A stretch of 62,091 nt of DNA, from positions 1 to 62,091 of the forward strand of contig JACKIG010000021.1 of NCBI GenBank assembly GCA_020638595.1, written 5' to 3'. Source of the DNA: Rhodospirillaceae bacterium (GTDB lineage Bacteria; Pseudomonadota; Alphaproteobacteria; DSM-16000; Inquilinaceae). The position numbers and the translations under genes are program-made. Numbering within the stretch: the stretch's first letter is position 1; every line of letters begins with the position of its first letter. Below the pieces are notes generated by a model. That model was not told where the DNA came from, ran no database searches, and saw only the letters and a list, made by a program, of their open reading frames with translations. Shown here piece after piece: positions 25,129 through 33,015 of the stretch.

Positions 25129-25959
25129 TCAAAACGGGACCTCAACAAGATCATCATCGTCATCTCGGTCAACGTGAGGCTCCAGGTGCCTGACGAGCTC
25201 ATCGAGCTTCCGACCAAAGTGGCGGACAAGGGCCATCGCAGCAATCTCGGGGTTGTTCGCAAGCTTCGTTCCGAAATGCTTTCCTAGCCGCTCGGCGTAG
25301 TTGTCTGCCTGGGCATCCTTCCAAGTCTCTATGTCGTCTTGCTGCCAACCGCTCATGGCATTGCCATCGGCAGCTCCCTTTGCCTGCCACCACCGTTCAT
25401 ACTGAGTGGCTTCTCGACCAAGCCTCCTCAGGACCTTGCGCATATTGGCAAGTTGGCTCTTCGAGACGCCCGAGGCGTTCACCATCTGGCTGTAGGAGTA
25501 GTGATCGAGCAGCACCAGCCGCCATGCGTAGTCCATGCGCTGCTGCGTCGTCATCGGCAGCTTGTCTTTGGAATTGGCTTGGCCCCCTTCCAGAATCGCC
25601 TCCTCCAAGCTTCCGTAGAAGTATCGAACCGGCACTGGTTCCTCTACGCCTGCCCAACGGTAGGCCTCCAGACGGTGGTGGCCATCGATGACGATCGGAG
25701 AGCTTCCAGCTTGAAGGATGAGTATGGGTTCCAGCTCGCCGTGGACGCCGACTGCCCTCCTAAGCTTCCCAAGGTGCTGTTCATCGATCTGCCGCGGCTG
25801 AAAGAGGGCCGGCATCGTCTCAATCGCTGAGGTAGGCAAACGCTCAGGCAAGGGGTCCGGCGCAGATCCCTCCATCCGCCGTTTGAGTTCGGAGAGCATC
25901 TCAAGCGGCTTGAAGTGCTCCCCGCCCGCCTCGCTGGTGTCTCTCTCGCTGGTGCTCAT
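25129..25959 (-). CDS. ParB/sulfiredoxin-fold domain protein
   Basis: 276 residues. The ParB N-terminal nuclease-like domain is seen at about 45-110: LFQPRQIDEQHLGKLRRAV, then GELEPILILQ and the core motif IDGHHRLEAYRWAG, which binds nucleotide in this family. A helical DNA-binding-like region follows (YSYSQMVNASGVSKSQLANM, an HTH). The C-terminus is acidic (DRDDDDDLVEVPF). No ParA is near, so plasmid-type partition is unlikely; stand-alone ParB-domain proteins on islands often act as regulators or nucleases. Its ATG shares one base with the stop of the upstream zinc-motif gene, so the two are coupled. Confidence 0.8.
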   Translation of the reverse strand: MSTSERDTSEAGGEHFKPLEMLSELKRRMEGSAPDPLPERLPTSAIETMPALFQPRQIDEQHLGKLRRAVGVHGELEPILILQAGSSPIVIDGHHRLEAYRWAGVEEPVPVRYFYGSLEEAILEGGQANSKDKLPMTTQQRMDYAWRLVLLDHYSYSQMVNASGVSKSQLANMRKVLRRLGREATQYERWWQAKGAADGNAMSGWQQDDIETWKDAQADNYAERLGKHFGTKLANNPEIAAMALVRHFGRKLDELVRHLEPHVDRDDDDDLVEVPF

Positions 25960-26633
25960 CAACTCATCTCCTCAAGCCCCTGATAGAGCGCCGAGCGCTC
26001 AGCCGCTTCTGCCTCCATCTTCTTCCTGCGCAGGTCCATTTCCCTGCGAGCGAAGCTCAAGGCTGGCCCCCCGATGGTCTCGATGACCATTCGGCCCATG
26101 GCCTGCACCGTCTTCGCGGGCAGATCGCTATAGACACGCTTTGTCTTCCCGCTGCTGTGGTCGTACCAGGTGCCGGCATTAACATCAGTCAGGCCACGCA
26201 GCCGCCTTACGAGTTGGTAAACGAAGGCCTGGTCTGATCGGAACCGCCGAGGCTCCGTCTCATGGAGCAGGAAGATGCTCAATACCGTCTCCATGATGTC
26301 TCGCTCCTCCACGTGCTCTGCCACTTTCACCATCTCATGGCACGCACGCGCTACGGAACGGTTCGTGGTTCGTCCGGAATCATGATCGCGAAGAGCTTGT
26401 CGGCATCGCCCAACGAGAACCTGCCAACGCTGGCCAGCCATCTCCCAGAAACAGTTGGCCGGGTTCTTCTCCCACCGCTCGTGAACGATTTGGCGGTACG
26501 GCTTCAACTCGTTCTTGGAAATGCCCTGCTGCTGTGGGTCACCATGGCGGCGCAATCTTGCCTTGTGGGTGTTGCACAGGGTGCCCCACCGCGACGTCGC
26601 CGCCTGGCACCCGGGCACCCCACATGTCTTCAT
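25959..26633 (-). CDS. zinc-motif (HNH-associated type) DNA-binding protein, unknown function
   Basis: 224 residues. The N-terminus has the CxVxGC...C..H pattern (CGVPGCQAATSRWGTLCNTH then KARLRRHGDP), a small zinc-binding module that is common at the ends of phage HNH nucleases and related proteins. No HNH catalytic motif is seen in the rest, which is helical and ends with RREMDLRRKKMEAEAAERSA, a likely coiled coil. AGGAGA before the ATG at 26633 supports the start. It is coupled to the ParB-like gene; the pair lies downstream of the serine recombinase on the same strand after a 195-bp gap. Confidence 0.65.
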   Translation of the reverse strand: MKTCGVPGCQAATSRWGTLCNTHKARLRRHGDPQQQGISKNELKPYRQIVHERWEKNPANCFWEMAGQRWQVLVGRCRQALRDHDSGRTTNRSVARACHEMVKVAEHVEERDIMETVLSIFLLHETEPRRFRSDQAFVYQLVRRLRGLTDVNAGTWYDHSSGKTKRVYSDLPAKTVQAMGRMVIETIGGPALSFARREMDLRRKKMEAEAAERSALYQGLEEMS

Positions 26634-26827
26634 GGCGATCTCCTGACAAATTCGCACCCGTATCCTGGGCGACAGGCACACACAAAAAAGAGATGATGCG
26701 GGCGCTCAGGGTGGCCTGGGTCACCCGAGGCAATGCCGCCGTCTGGTCCCGCATCTCGCTACTGGCCGTTTCCATTCCCACGGTGTGAGCGTGATACGGG
26801 CGGGCTATGCGGCCTCCAAGAGGCATC

Positions 26828-27484
26828 TCAGGAGATCCGTGCGATCACCCGCTGCACCTGCGATGCTTGCCACACGTCGCCTCTTGCCGTCCTGATCCCG
26901 GCATCATTGAGGGCTTGAGCGATCTGCCGCAGGCTGGCCCCCTGAGCCCTCAGGGGCTGAACGATGCCAACCAGTCTCTGCGCCCTCGCGTCCGCATTGG
27001 CCTTCAGCGCGGCGTTCCGCTTCAACGTAGCGTCTCTCAGTCCTCCGAGCTTCCGTCCTTTGGCCTTCGCCTCAGCCAGAGCCGCCTTGGTCCGCTGAGA
27101 GATGAAGTCCCTCTCTTGCTCCGCAAGCGCGGCGTAGATGTGAAGCTGGAACTTATCAGCATGAGGCATGGTGGCCACCCTGAAGTCGAGCTTCCGGTCG
27201 TCGGTCATGCTGCTGATGAACGACACCTTGCGTGAGAAGCGGTCCAGTTTGGCAGCCAAGAGCACAACCTTCTCCTTCTTCGCCAGGGCGATCGCTTTCA
27301 GCAGTTCTGGTCGGTCGTCCTCCGCCCCGCTCTGCACCTCGACGAATTCCGCCAGCACCTCCCACGGCTCCGGCGAGAAGGTCTCGAGGAAGATGCGGAT
27401 GTCCCGCTGCTGAGCATCCAGGCCAAGACCGCTCCGCCCCTGCTCCTTCGTGCTCACCCTCGTGTAGGTGACGTATCGGATCAT
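26828..27484 (-). CDS. small serine recombinase (resolvase family)
   Basis: 218 residues. The N-terminal resolvase domain has the catalytic serine in YTRVSTKEQ, then GLDAQQRDI, and the Arg-bearing AAKLDRFSRKVSFI. The C-terminal part carries an HTH-like segment (GASLRQIAQALNDAGIRTAR). GGGAGG-type Shine-Dalgarno directly before ATG 27484 supports the start. It is a second site-specific recombinase in the same island as the tyrosine integrase, perhaps for resolution or inversion. An inverted repeat (GTAACA 27536-27541 / TGTTAC 27563-27568, with ACAAACG and CGTT inside) lies just upstream and could be its site or operator. Confidence 0.9.
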   Translation of the reverse strand: MIRYVTYTRVSTKEQGRSGLGLDAQQRDIRIFLETFSPEPWEVLAEFVEVQSGAEDDRPELLKAIALAKKEKVVLLAAKLDRFSRKVSFISSMTDDRKLDFRVATMPHADKFQLHIYAALAEQERDFISQRTKAALAEAKAKGRKLGGLRDATLKRNAALKANADARAQRLVGIVQPLRAQGASLRQIAQALNDAGIRTARGDVWQASQVQRVIARIS

Positions 27485-28152
27485 CGGCCTCCCCCTCCCC
27501 CTATAGGCTGCTTGAAGGGTCATGTGGGAGCGGCCGTAACAAACGTCAACGTTCGTTGTGCCTGTTACAGCGGCATTTCGTGGCCCGTCGCGATCACTCA
27601 CCGAGCAGGGCTGGCAGGCTGCTTGGGTTGGCGACGTTTCCTTTCACCCCGGGGCGCCCACCACTAGCGCCTCTCGAAACCGTGCTAACACTTCGCGGGG
27701 AGTGCCCCCACAAGCACAAACGCCGGTGCCTTCGAAGGGGCGCCGACCAGCGGCGGCGGCCCCCATGGGGGAAAATCCGAGGATAGAGTGGTAGAGATGG
27801 CCGCTGAGATTTTTGGGCCACAGAGCACTCTCGAGTCAGCCGACAGCTACCATCTGCCGACATGAAACATCCTGACGAGCAACGCCAAGGGGGTGTGTCC
27901 GGTGCAAGGCCCTCTGCCTGGCGTCAGCCATCCGGACTTAGCATAGGGTTCGCGGCATCGTTGCAATACGTAGCGAGCGCACGCGGCCCTCGAATACCAC
28001 GCAGCGGCCAAATCTATAGCCGGTACCGCGCGGGCGCACCGTACGTGATCCATACTGGAGGATTCCAGTGGCGCCCCGCGCTAATCCAGTAGAAAGGACA
28101 TTATGCGCCGCAACCATTTTTCGGGAGATTATCTCGCTCAAAAACCCCGTTG
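27485..28152. other. 668-bp stretch without a supported gene
   Basis: Contains the inverted repeat 27536-27568 near the recombinase start and a small stem CTGGA-GGAT-TCCAG near 28049. Short open frames exist on both strands (up to about 90 codons) but lack ribosome-binding sites, consistent codon bias and any familiar motif. It could hold a decayed gene or a small RNA; I cannot support either. Confidence 0.4.
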
Positions 28153-28794
28153 CTATCTACCAAGACGAGATAAGCTGACCACAAGAGTAGCCATCCTCTC
28201 TTTCGATGCCGCAAGATCAGACCTAGCGTGTTCTGCCATCTCGAAATAGAAATCCACAACTGACTCGCCATCCGTGACACAGTCCTGGGGTCCGACAGAC
28301 TGCACGGCCGAGACATACAGATTGAAAATGTCTACAGACTCCGACAAAGCAGCGTATGTATATGCCGAAACCTCTCCTCCAATCACATCAAGCCGGCCCG
28401 CAATTGATATGGGCCTGATGGGGCGGTTCTGAACTAAATGAATGAAAGCTATGCAGTTCTGCATTGATCCAAGGCCCCCGCGCTCGCCATTATAGTCCTG
28501 CATCCAGTTCTCTATCCAATCGATAACCCTATCTACGTCAGTGAGAGCGCTCTGAAGAAGGGCCATTTCGTTGTCAATCCTCCTACTGAACTCTCGATCA
28601 TCAGAGAGTTTCCCCTGAAGTAGGATGGCCGCCGACACAGCAGCAAACCCAACAATCGCACCAATCAACGTCTGCCAATCGCGAACAGATTTCACGTACC
28701 GATTTTTCGGATACATCGCATTGGATACAATAAGTATCGCCAAGAGCAGAGCACAAAAACTAAATATGAAGTAGATTGCAGCGACGCCCAATGT
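28153..28794 (-). CDS. two-pass membrane protein of the island, unknown function
   Basis: About 213 residues. Two membrane helices at the N-terminus: AAIYFIFSFCALLLAILIVS and LIGAIVGFAAVSAAILLQGK. A cytoplasmic helical domain of about 150 residues follows (DNEMALLQSALTDVDRVIDW) with two cysteines. GGGGAG seven bases before the TTG at 28794 makes that the best start; an upstream TTG at 28806 is alternative. Composition is distinctly AT-richer than neighbours, a sign of foreign origin. It is divergent from the PHP-SMC ATPase, with an IS scrap between. Small two-helix membrane proteins are frequent effectors in defence loci, but nothing shows that here. Confidence 0.6.
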   Translation of the reverse strand, partial: TLGVAAIYFIFSFCALLLAILIVSNAMYPKNRYVKSVRDWQTLIGAIVGFAAVSAAILLQGKLSDDREFSRRIDNEMALLQSALTDVDRVIDWIENWMQDYNGERGGLGSMQNCIAFIHLVQNRPIRPISIAGRLDVIGGEVSAYTYAALSESVDIFNLYVSAVQSVGPQDCVTDGESVVDFYFEMAEHARSDLAASKERMATLVVSLSRLGR

Positions 28795-28848
28795 TATGCT
28801 CCCCAAAGATAAAGTGGCCTGTATTCAGGTTCGAGCGATCGATGGCGA

Positions 28849-28968
28849 TCATTTGAACTGGAATTGCCCACGAGACGGCCTTGGTCGATGTCGATCTTCG
28901 CTCGGTTGCTGTTGGAAGGCAACCGGCGAGGCATAGACGTGGCGGTGGCGAGGATTGTCAAATAGGAT
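28849..28968 (-). pseudogene. IS3-family transposase (OrfB) C-terminal scrap
   Basis: On the minus strand a 39-codon stretch reads ILFDNPRHRHVYASPVAFQQ and ends in a stop. This resembles the C-terminal block of IS3-family OrfB, where the consensus is FYNxxRxHxxLGYxSPxxFE. The preceding codons, including the DDE catalytic part, are not recognisable. It is a decayed relic and marks past insertion activity between the membrane-protein and ATPase genes. Confidence 0.45.
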
Positions 28969-29349
28969 GGCTGGCTGTCCGCTGGAAAACCGTGTGCCAT
29001 CGCCGATCTTGCGGGACCTCGGGCGAACCTCTTCCGGCGAAATGGCGTTTGACGCTGCTTTGTTGCACGATACCCTGCCCCGTGATGTGCGCGGTGGTAA
29101 CCTTCAAGGAGGTCTTCGTGCACCCTGAACCAACGCTTGCTCGCCCCGTCCAATAACGGTCCCTTTTTATCACCCGTGGCCGTGCCGCTTTCTTGAGTGA
29201 AGAAGCGCCCGCAAGGAAATTCTAGAGGCGGCAGCATCGGGCTTTGGGTTGTCCTTCGGTATAGCATTAGACTGGATATCTATACCAAATCGTGTGTGTG
29301 TGAGCCTGTGTCTCGTTATAAGGCCCAGGCCACGTACTGGGGAAAATCC
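28969..29349. other. 381-bp stretch upstream of the PHP-SMC gene, no supported gene
   Basis: Upstream of the transposase scrap and in front of the large ATPase gene. Open frames are short and lack family motifs. It must hold the promoter of the 29350 gene; the segment 29260-29345 is AT-richer (TATAGCATTAGACTGGATAT) but I cannot assign -35/-10 boxes with confidence. Part of it may be more IS debris. Confidence 0.4.
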
Positions 29350-32340
29350 TTGAGTCGTCGATCGTTGCTGGAAGATCAGCTGAACCCAGGCTCTCAATGG
29401 CATCGCTGGGAACCGCACATCCACGCCCCGGGCACTACCTTCAACGACCAATTCAAGGGGCCGACCGCGTGGGAGGACTACCTCACAAGCTTGGAGCAAG
29501 CGGCGCCGGTGATCCGCGCCATCGCCGTCACGGACTACTATTGCACCGAGACCTATCAACGGTTCGTGGCGGAGATGGAGCGGAATGATCGGCTGCCCCA
29601 AGTCGCCCTTGCCTTTCCCAACATCGAAATTCGGCTGGATGTAGCCACCGTCAGGGAGCGCTGGACCAACATGCATCTGCTGGTCAGCCCGGAGGACCCT
29701 AGCCATGTGAGGGAAATCGAACGGTTCCTCGACCGACTGCGCTTCGAAGCGCATGGCGACAGTTTTGCCTGCAACCGTCACGATCTTATCCAGCTTGGGC
29801 GAAAGTCGAAACCAGATCTTTCCGACGAGCAGTCAGCGTTCCGGCACGGAGCGTCGCAGTTCAAAATCAACTTCAGCCAACTCCGTGAAGAGTACCACCG
29901 AAGCGACTGGGCCCAGAAGAACATACTGGTTGCTGTAGCTGGCGCTGAAACCGACGGTACGTCCGGGATCCGAGAGGCGAGCGACGCGACACTCCGGCAG
30001 GAGATCGAGAAGTTCGCTCATATCATTTTCTCGAGCAGCCCGGCGCAGCGAGACTTCTGGCTCGGGCGCAAGAGCGGCGTCGGCGAGGATTTTCTGAGAG
30101 AACGCTATAATGGCTGCAAACCCTGCCTTCATGGCAGTGATGCGCATGATCAGGAATCCGTGGCCAGGCCCTACGGTGATCGCTACTCGTGGGTCAAAGG
30201 CGCACTCGAGTTCGACGCTTTGCGCCAAGCCTGTATAGATCCTGCAGACCGAGCCTATGTGGGCCCTCAACCGCCGTTCAGGGCAACCCCGGCGCGAGTG
30301 ATATCGGCGATTGAGCTTACGGGAGCGCCTTGGGCCGCAACGCCAAAGCTCGCCCTAAACCCAGGGCTGGTCGCTATCATCGGAGCGCGAGGCTCCGGTA
30401 AGACGGCCCTCGCCGATGCCATCGCGGCAGGCTGCGACGCGACCGCCGGCCGGCTGAGCAGTGCGTCGTTCATTGTCCGTGCTCGCGAACACCTCGACGG
30501 CGCTGAGGTTCAGCTCACCTGGGAAACTGGCAACCCATCCATTCGTCCCCTAGCAGCAGAAGTGGACGACCCATCGCTATACGCGCGTGCCCGCTACCTG
30601 TCCCAAAAGTTCGTCGAGGAACTCTGTTCGGCCGATGGGCTGAAGGATGAGCTCCTGAGTGAGATCGAGCGGGTCATTTTCCAAGCGCATAACACGCTTG
30701 AGCGCGATGGTACCACCGACTTCAGCGAGCTTCGGGAACTGCGAACTGCCGTCCTGAGGGACAATCGTACGCGCAACGAGGAGGCCATCGCCAATCTCTC
30801 GGACCAGATCGGGATCGAACGGGAGAAGCAGAGCCAGATCGCGAACCTGAAGTCGAAAATCACGCAAAAGGAAGCCCTGATCGATGGCTATCTCAAGAGC
30901 CGGGATTCGCTGGTGACGAAAGGCAGTGTCGAGCGTGTCGCCCGCCTTAACGAACTCACAGAGGCCGCCGACTACGTTCGAAATCAGATTCGACTTTGGT
31001 CACAGCAAGCACAGGCCCTGCAGTCTCTGGAGAACGACGTCGCGGACTTTCGCCTGAACCGGGCTCCGATGGCTCTTCGCACAGCAAAACGAGCTTTCTC
31101 TGGCGCTCATCTAAAAGACAATGAATGGGAGGCCTTTAGGCAGACTTATGTCGGAGACGTTGACGCGACTTTGCTTGAAAAGGTGGCGAATGCAGGGAAG
31201 GAAATCGAAGCTTGGCGCGGGAAGGAGCAGCCTCGCAAAGCCTCCGACCAAGAGCCCTACCTCGCGGCCGACGCGGACCTGAAAAATGTGTCGCTGGGGG
31301 AACTGGAAGCCGAGATCGCGCGGATCCAGCGGCTCGTCAACATCGATGCCGACACCGCCAATCGCCTAAGGGCCGTGACTGCCAAGATCGGTGACGAAAA
31401 CGCGGCTCTAGCCGGGCTGAAGGAAGCGCTTGCGGATTGCGAGGGTGCGGAGGACCGCGTGAAGCAGCTTCAGGCCGACCGGGAACAGGCCTATCTCCGC
31501 ATCTTCCAGTCAATTGTGGGCGAGGAGCTTGTTCTTCACAAGCTCTATCGTCCCCTGATGGAGCGCCTCGCAAAGGCCGCGGGGACCTTGCGGAAGCTTT
31601 CCTTGACGGTGTCTCGTAGGGCAGACGTTCACCGCTGGGCGCAGGAAGGCGAAAGACTCATCGATAAGCGCCGTGTCGGCCCCTTCAAAGGCGTCGGCAC
31701 GTTGGAAACTTGGGCCGAAGGCCTTCTCAAGTCTGCATGGGAGACAGGCGACCCGAAAGCTGTCGCCGACGCGATGACCAGCTTTCTCCAGGCGCATCTA
31801 GCGAAGCTTCCCAATCTCTCGGAGGTCCCGCAGTCACAACAGGCCGACTATCGCTTGTGGCTGCGGCGTTTCGCTAAGTGGCTCTACAGTACGAGGCACA
31901 TTGAGATTAGCTACAGTATCGACTACGAAGGCGTTGACATCCGAAAGCTATCGCCGGGAACCCGGGGTATAGTTCTGCTTCTGCTATATCTAGCCTTAGA
32001 TGACACCGACGATCGCCCACTGATCATCGACCAGCCCGAAGAAAATCTTGATCCCAAGTCTATTTTTGATGAACTGGTCGGGCTCTTCATTGCAGCCAAG
32101 AAGACTCGGCAGGTGATCATAGTAACGCACAATGCCAACCTAGTCGTAAACGCCGACGCTGATCAGGTGATCGTCGCCTTCGCCAGCACACACACGCCCG
32201 GCCAGCTGCCACCCATCCGATATCTTTCCGGCGGCCTCGAGAGTACGAATATGCGGCAGCACGTTTGCGGCATACTCGAGGGTGGAGAGCGTGCATTCAG
32301 GGAGCGCGCGAGACGGTTGCGCGTCCGACTCGAACGCTAG
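29350..32340 (+). CDS. PHP-domain / SMC-like ABC ATPase, TrlF-like (candidate defence protein)
   Basis: About 996 residues. The N-terminal PHP phosphoesterase domain (1-300) has EPHIHAPGT with the metal-binding HxH at about 23-25, AVTDYY, PNIEIRLD and HGSDAH at about 261-265, then the adjoining EFDALRQACIDPADRAYVG. The ATPase has Walker A GARGSGKT (345-352), a long coiled-coil arm (about 430-760), and a second lobe with SPGTRGIVLLLLYLAL, Walker B LIIDQPEENLDP (about 890-900) and the H-loop VTHN. This order matches what databases call the TrlF family. SMC-type ATPases fused to a nuclease or phosphoesterase are a recurring antiphage design, but no activity is shown here. GGGGAAAA precedes the TTG start at 29350; a GTG at 29197 gives 51 more residues with no domain content. 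Confidence 0.85.
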   Translation: MSRRSLLEDQLNPGSQWHRWEPHIHAPGTTFNDQFKGPTAWEDYLTSLEQAAPVIRAIAVTDYYCTETYQRFVAEMERNDRLPQVALAFPNIEIRLDVATVRERWTNMHLLVSPEDPSHVREIERFLDRLRFEAHGDSFACNRHDLIQLGRKSKPDLSDEQSAFRHGASQFKINFSQLREEYHRSDWAQKNILVAVAGAETDGTSGIREASDATLRQEIEKFAHIIFSSSPAQRDFWLGRKSGVGEDFLRERYNGCKPCLHGSDAHDQESVARPYGDRYSWVKGALEFDALRQACIDPADRAYVGPQPPFRATPARVISAIELTGAPWAATPKLALNPGLVAIIGARGSGKTALADAIAAGCDATAGRLSSASFIVRAREHLDGAEVQLTWETGNPSIRPLAAEVDDPSLYARARYLSQKFVEELCSADGLKDELLSEIERVIFQAHNTLERDGTTDFSELRELRTAVLRDNRTRNEEAIANLSDQIGIEREKQSQIANLKSKITQKEALIDGYLKSRDSLVTKGSVERVARLNELTEAADYVRNQIRLWSQQAQALQSLENDVADFRLNRAPMALRTAKRAFSGAHLKDNEWEAFRQTYVGDVDATLLEKVANAGKEIEAWRGKEQPRKASDQEPYLAADADLKNVSLGELEAEIARIQRLVNIDADTANRLRAVTAKIGDENAALAGLKEALADCEGAEDRVKQLQADREQAYLRIFQSIVGEELVLHKLYRPLMERLAKAAGTLRKLSLTVSRRADVHRWAQEGERLIDKRRVGPFKGVGTLETWAEGLLKSAWETGDPKAVADAMTSFLQAHLAKLPNLSEVPQSQQADYRLWLRRFAKWLYSTRHIEISYSIDYEGVDIRKLSPGTRGIVLLLLYLALDDTDDRPLIIDQPEENLDPKSIFDELVGLFIAAKKTRQVIIVTHNANLVVNADADQVIVAFASTHTPGQLPPIRYLSGGLESTNMRQHVCGILEGGERAFRERARRLRVRLER

Positions 32341-32517
32341 AGATAGAGAGAGATTGGCAGGGCCAACACCTTTGCTGACGGCAAGCGGGAATGCGAAAGC
32401 ATTCTAGGGGCCGTCCACCGCTCATCCGCAGCTGCCCCGGCAGCTACAGTTCACCGTCGAATAGCTTCCATCCCCCGCACTATCCTGCCGGCTTGACAAC
32501 CAAGTAGCTTGTACCGA

Positions 32518-32537
32518 TGTTGTACATTGTGAGCAAC
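32518..32537 (-). repeat. right subterminal inverted repeat (candidate integrase arm site)
   Basis: TGTTGTACATTGTGAGCAAC, whose reverse complement matches the copy at 22607-22626 with three adjacent mismatches (TGG versus CAA). It lies in the 265-bp gap between the ATPase gene and attR. A TTGACA at 32493-32498 is nearby but without a good -10. Confidence 0.6.
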
Positions 32538-32605
32538 GAGGAAAACGTGCAACACAAACCAGATTAATTGCTGTTTATCAATGAGTTAACTGTTTTGTCA
32601 TCCCC

Positions 32606-32622
32606 TCCCCTAGGGGACGCCA
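32606..32622 (+). repeat. attR core
   Basis: Exact second copy of TCCCCTAGGGGACGCCA from the tRNA-Glu 3' end. The rest of the tRNA is absent here, so this is the distal border left by integration at 22536-22552. Confidence 0.88.
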
Positions 32623-32727
32623 GTTCTCCTATCGTCGAACCGTCGCCCCGGTTTTTCGGGTTCGAACTTCGTTCGATGGGGGACACCATGCTCTTGTCGG
32701 GGGATCTGGAGCATCGCGGGGGCGCAA

Positions 32728-32954
32728 TTGGGCTGGAATCCGGACCGTCGGGCGGAGATGTGCTCCGAGCTGGATGGTTTCTTAACCCACAAATACGGCC
32801 TGACGCGCGACGGTCTGCGCTATGTGCTCGATCCCGCCGACGTCCGCGGCTCCGATTGTCCATCCGCGACCTTCCGCACCTCCCCGACGAAGAATCGTCC
32901 AATTCAGCGAGTATCGCACCCGCCGCCTATGGCGCGCTGGAGGGAGTCACGTGA
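32728..32954 (+). pseudogene. C-terminal remnant of an Eco57I-type/large DNA methyltransferase
   Basis: Starting 105 bp after attR, one frame reads WNPDRRAEMCSELDGFLTHK followed by YGLTRDGLRYVLDPADVRGS and a few residues more (SATFR). A second frame continues with RRIVQFSEYRTRRLWRAGG. In large restriction-associated methyltransferases the C-terminus reads ..ERRA.LRAELDA...YGLTRDELRYILDP.DV.G..FP.ETFRVLKE.EI.QYGEYRTRRL.LEAWDR. The order and spacing fit, with one frameshift after SATFR. Everything N-terminal, including the catalytic NPPY, is gone. It is a relic of a restriction or BREX/DISARM-type locus. The match is from memory of the family. Confidence 0.6.
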
Positions 32955-33015
32955 CGATTGCGACTTAATGGGATTTTGTTCTATATATGTTCTGCACCCC
33001 TGACGCAGCCCGCGC

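Larger units (their letters stand above)
22536..32622. mobile_element. tRNA-Glu-integrated genomic island, about 10.07 kb
   Basis: Evidence for the element: a 17-bp exact direct repeat of the tRNA-Glu 3' end at both borders, a tyrosine integrase reading away from the tRNA as first gene, a 20-bp near-perfect inverted repeat inside both ends, and base composition visibly lower in GC than the flanks, most strongly at 28,100-29,300. The content is integrase, unknown gene 24314, ParB-like and zinc-motif genes, serine recombinase, a small membrane protein, an IS3 scrap and the large PHP-SMC ATPase. No replication, conjugation, capsid or portal genes are visible, so it is either a defective element or an integrase-only island mobilised in trans. 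Confidence 0.88.

Noticed and set aside
28794..29267. 157-codon minus-strand frame upstream of the small membrane protein
   Set aside because: Composition and motifs do not support a gene; the recognisable transposase scrap lies in a different frame of the same strand.
32651..32690. CGGGTTCGAACTTCG near attR, which resembles a tRNA T arm
   Set aside because: No matching acceptor, D or anticodon arms around it; the only real tRNA-derived sequence there is the 17-bp att core.
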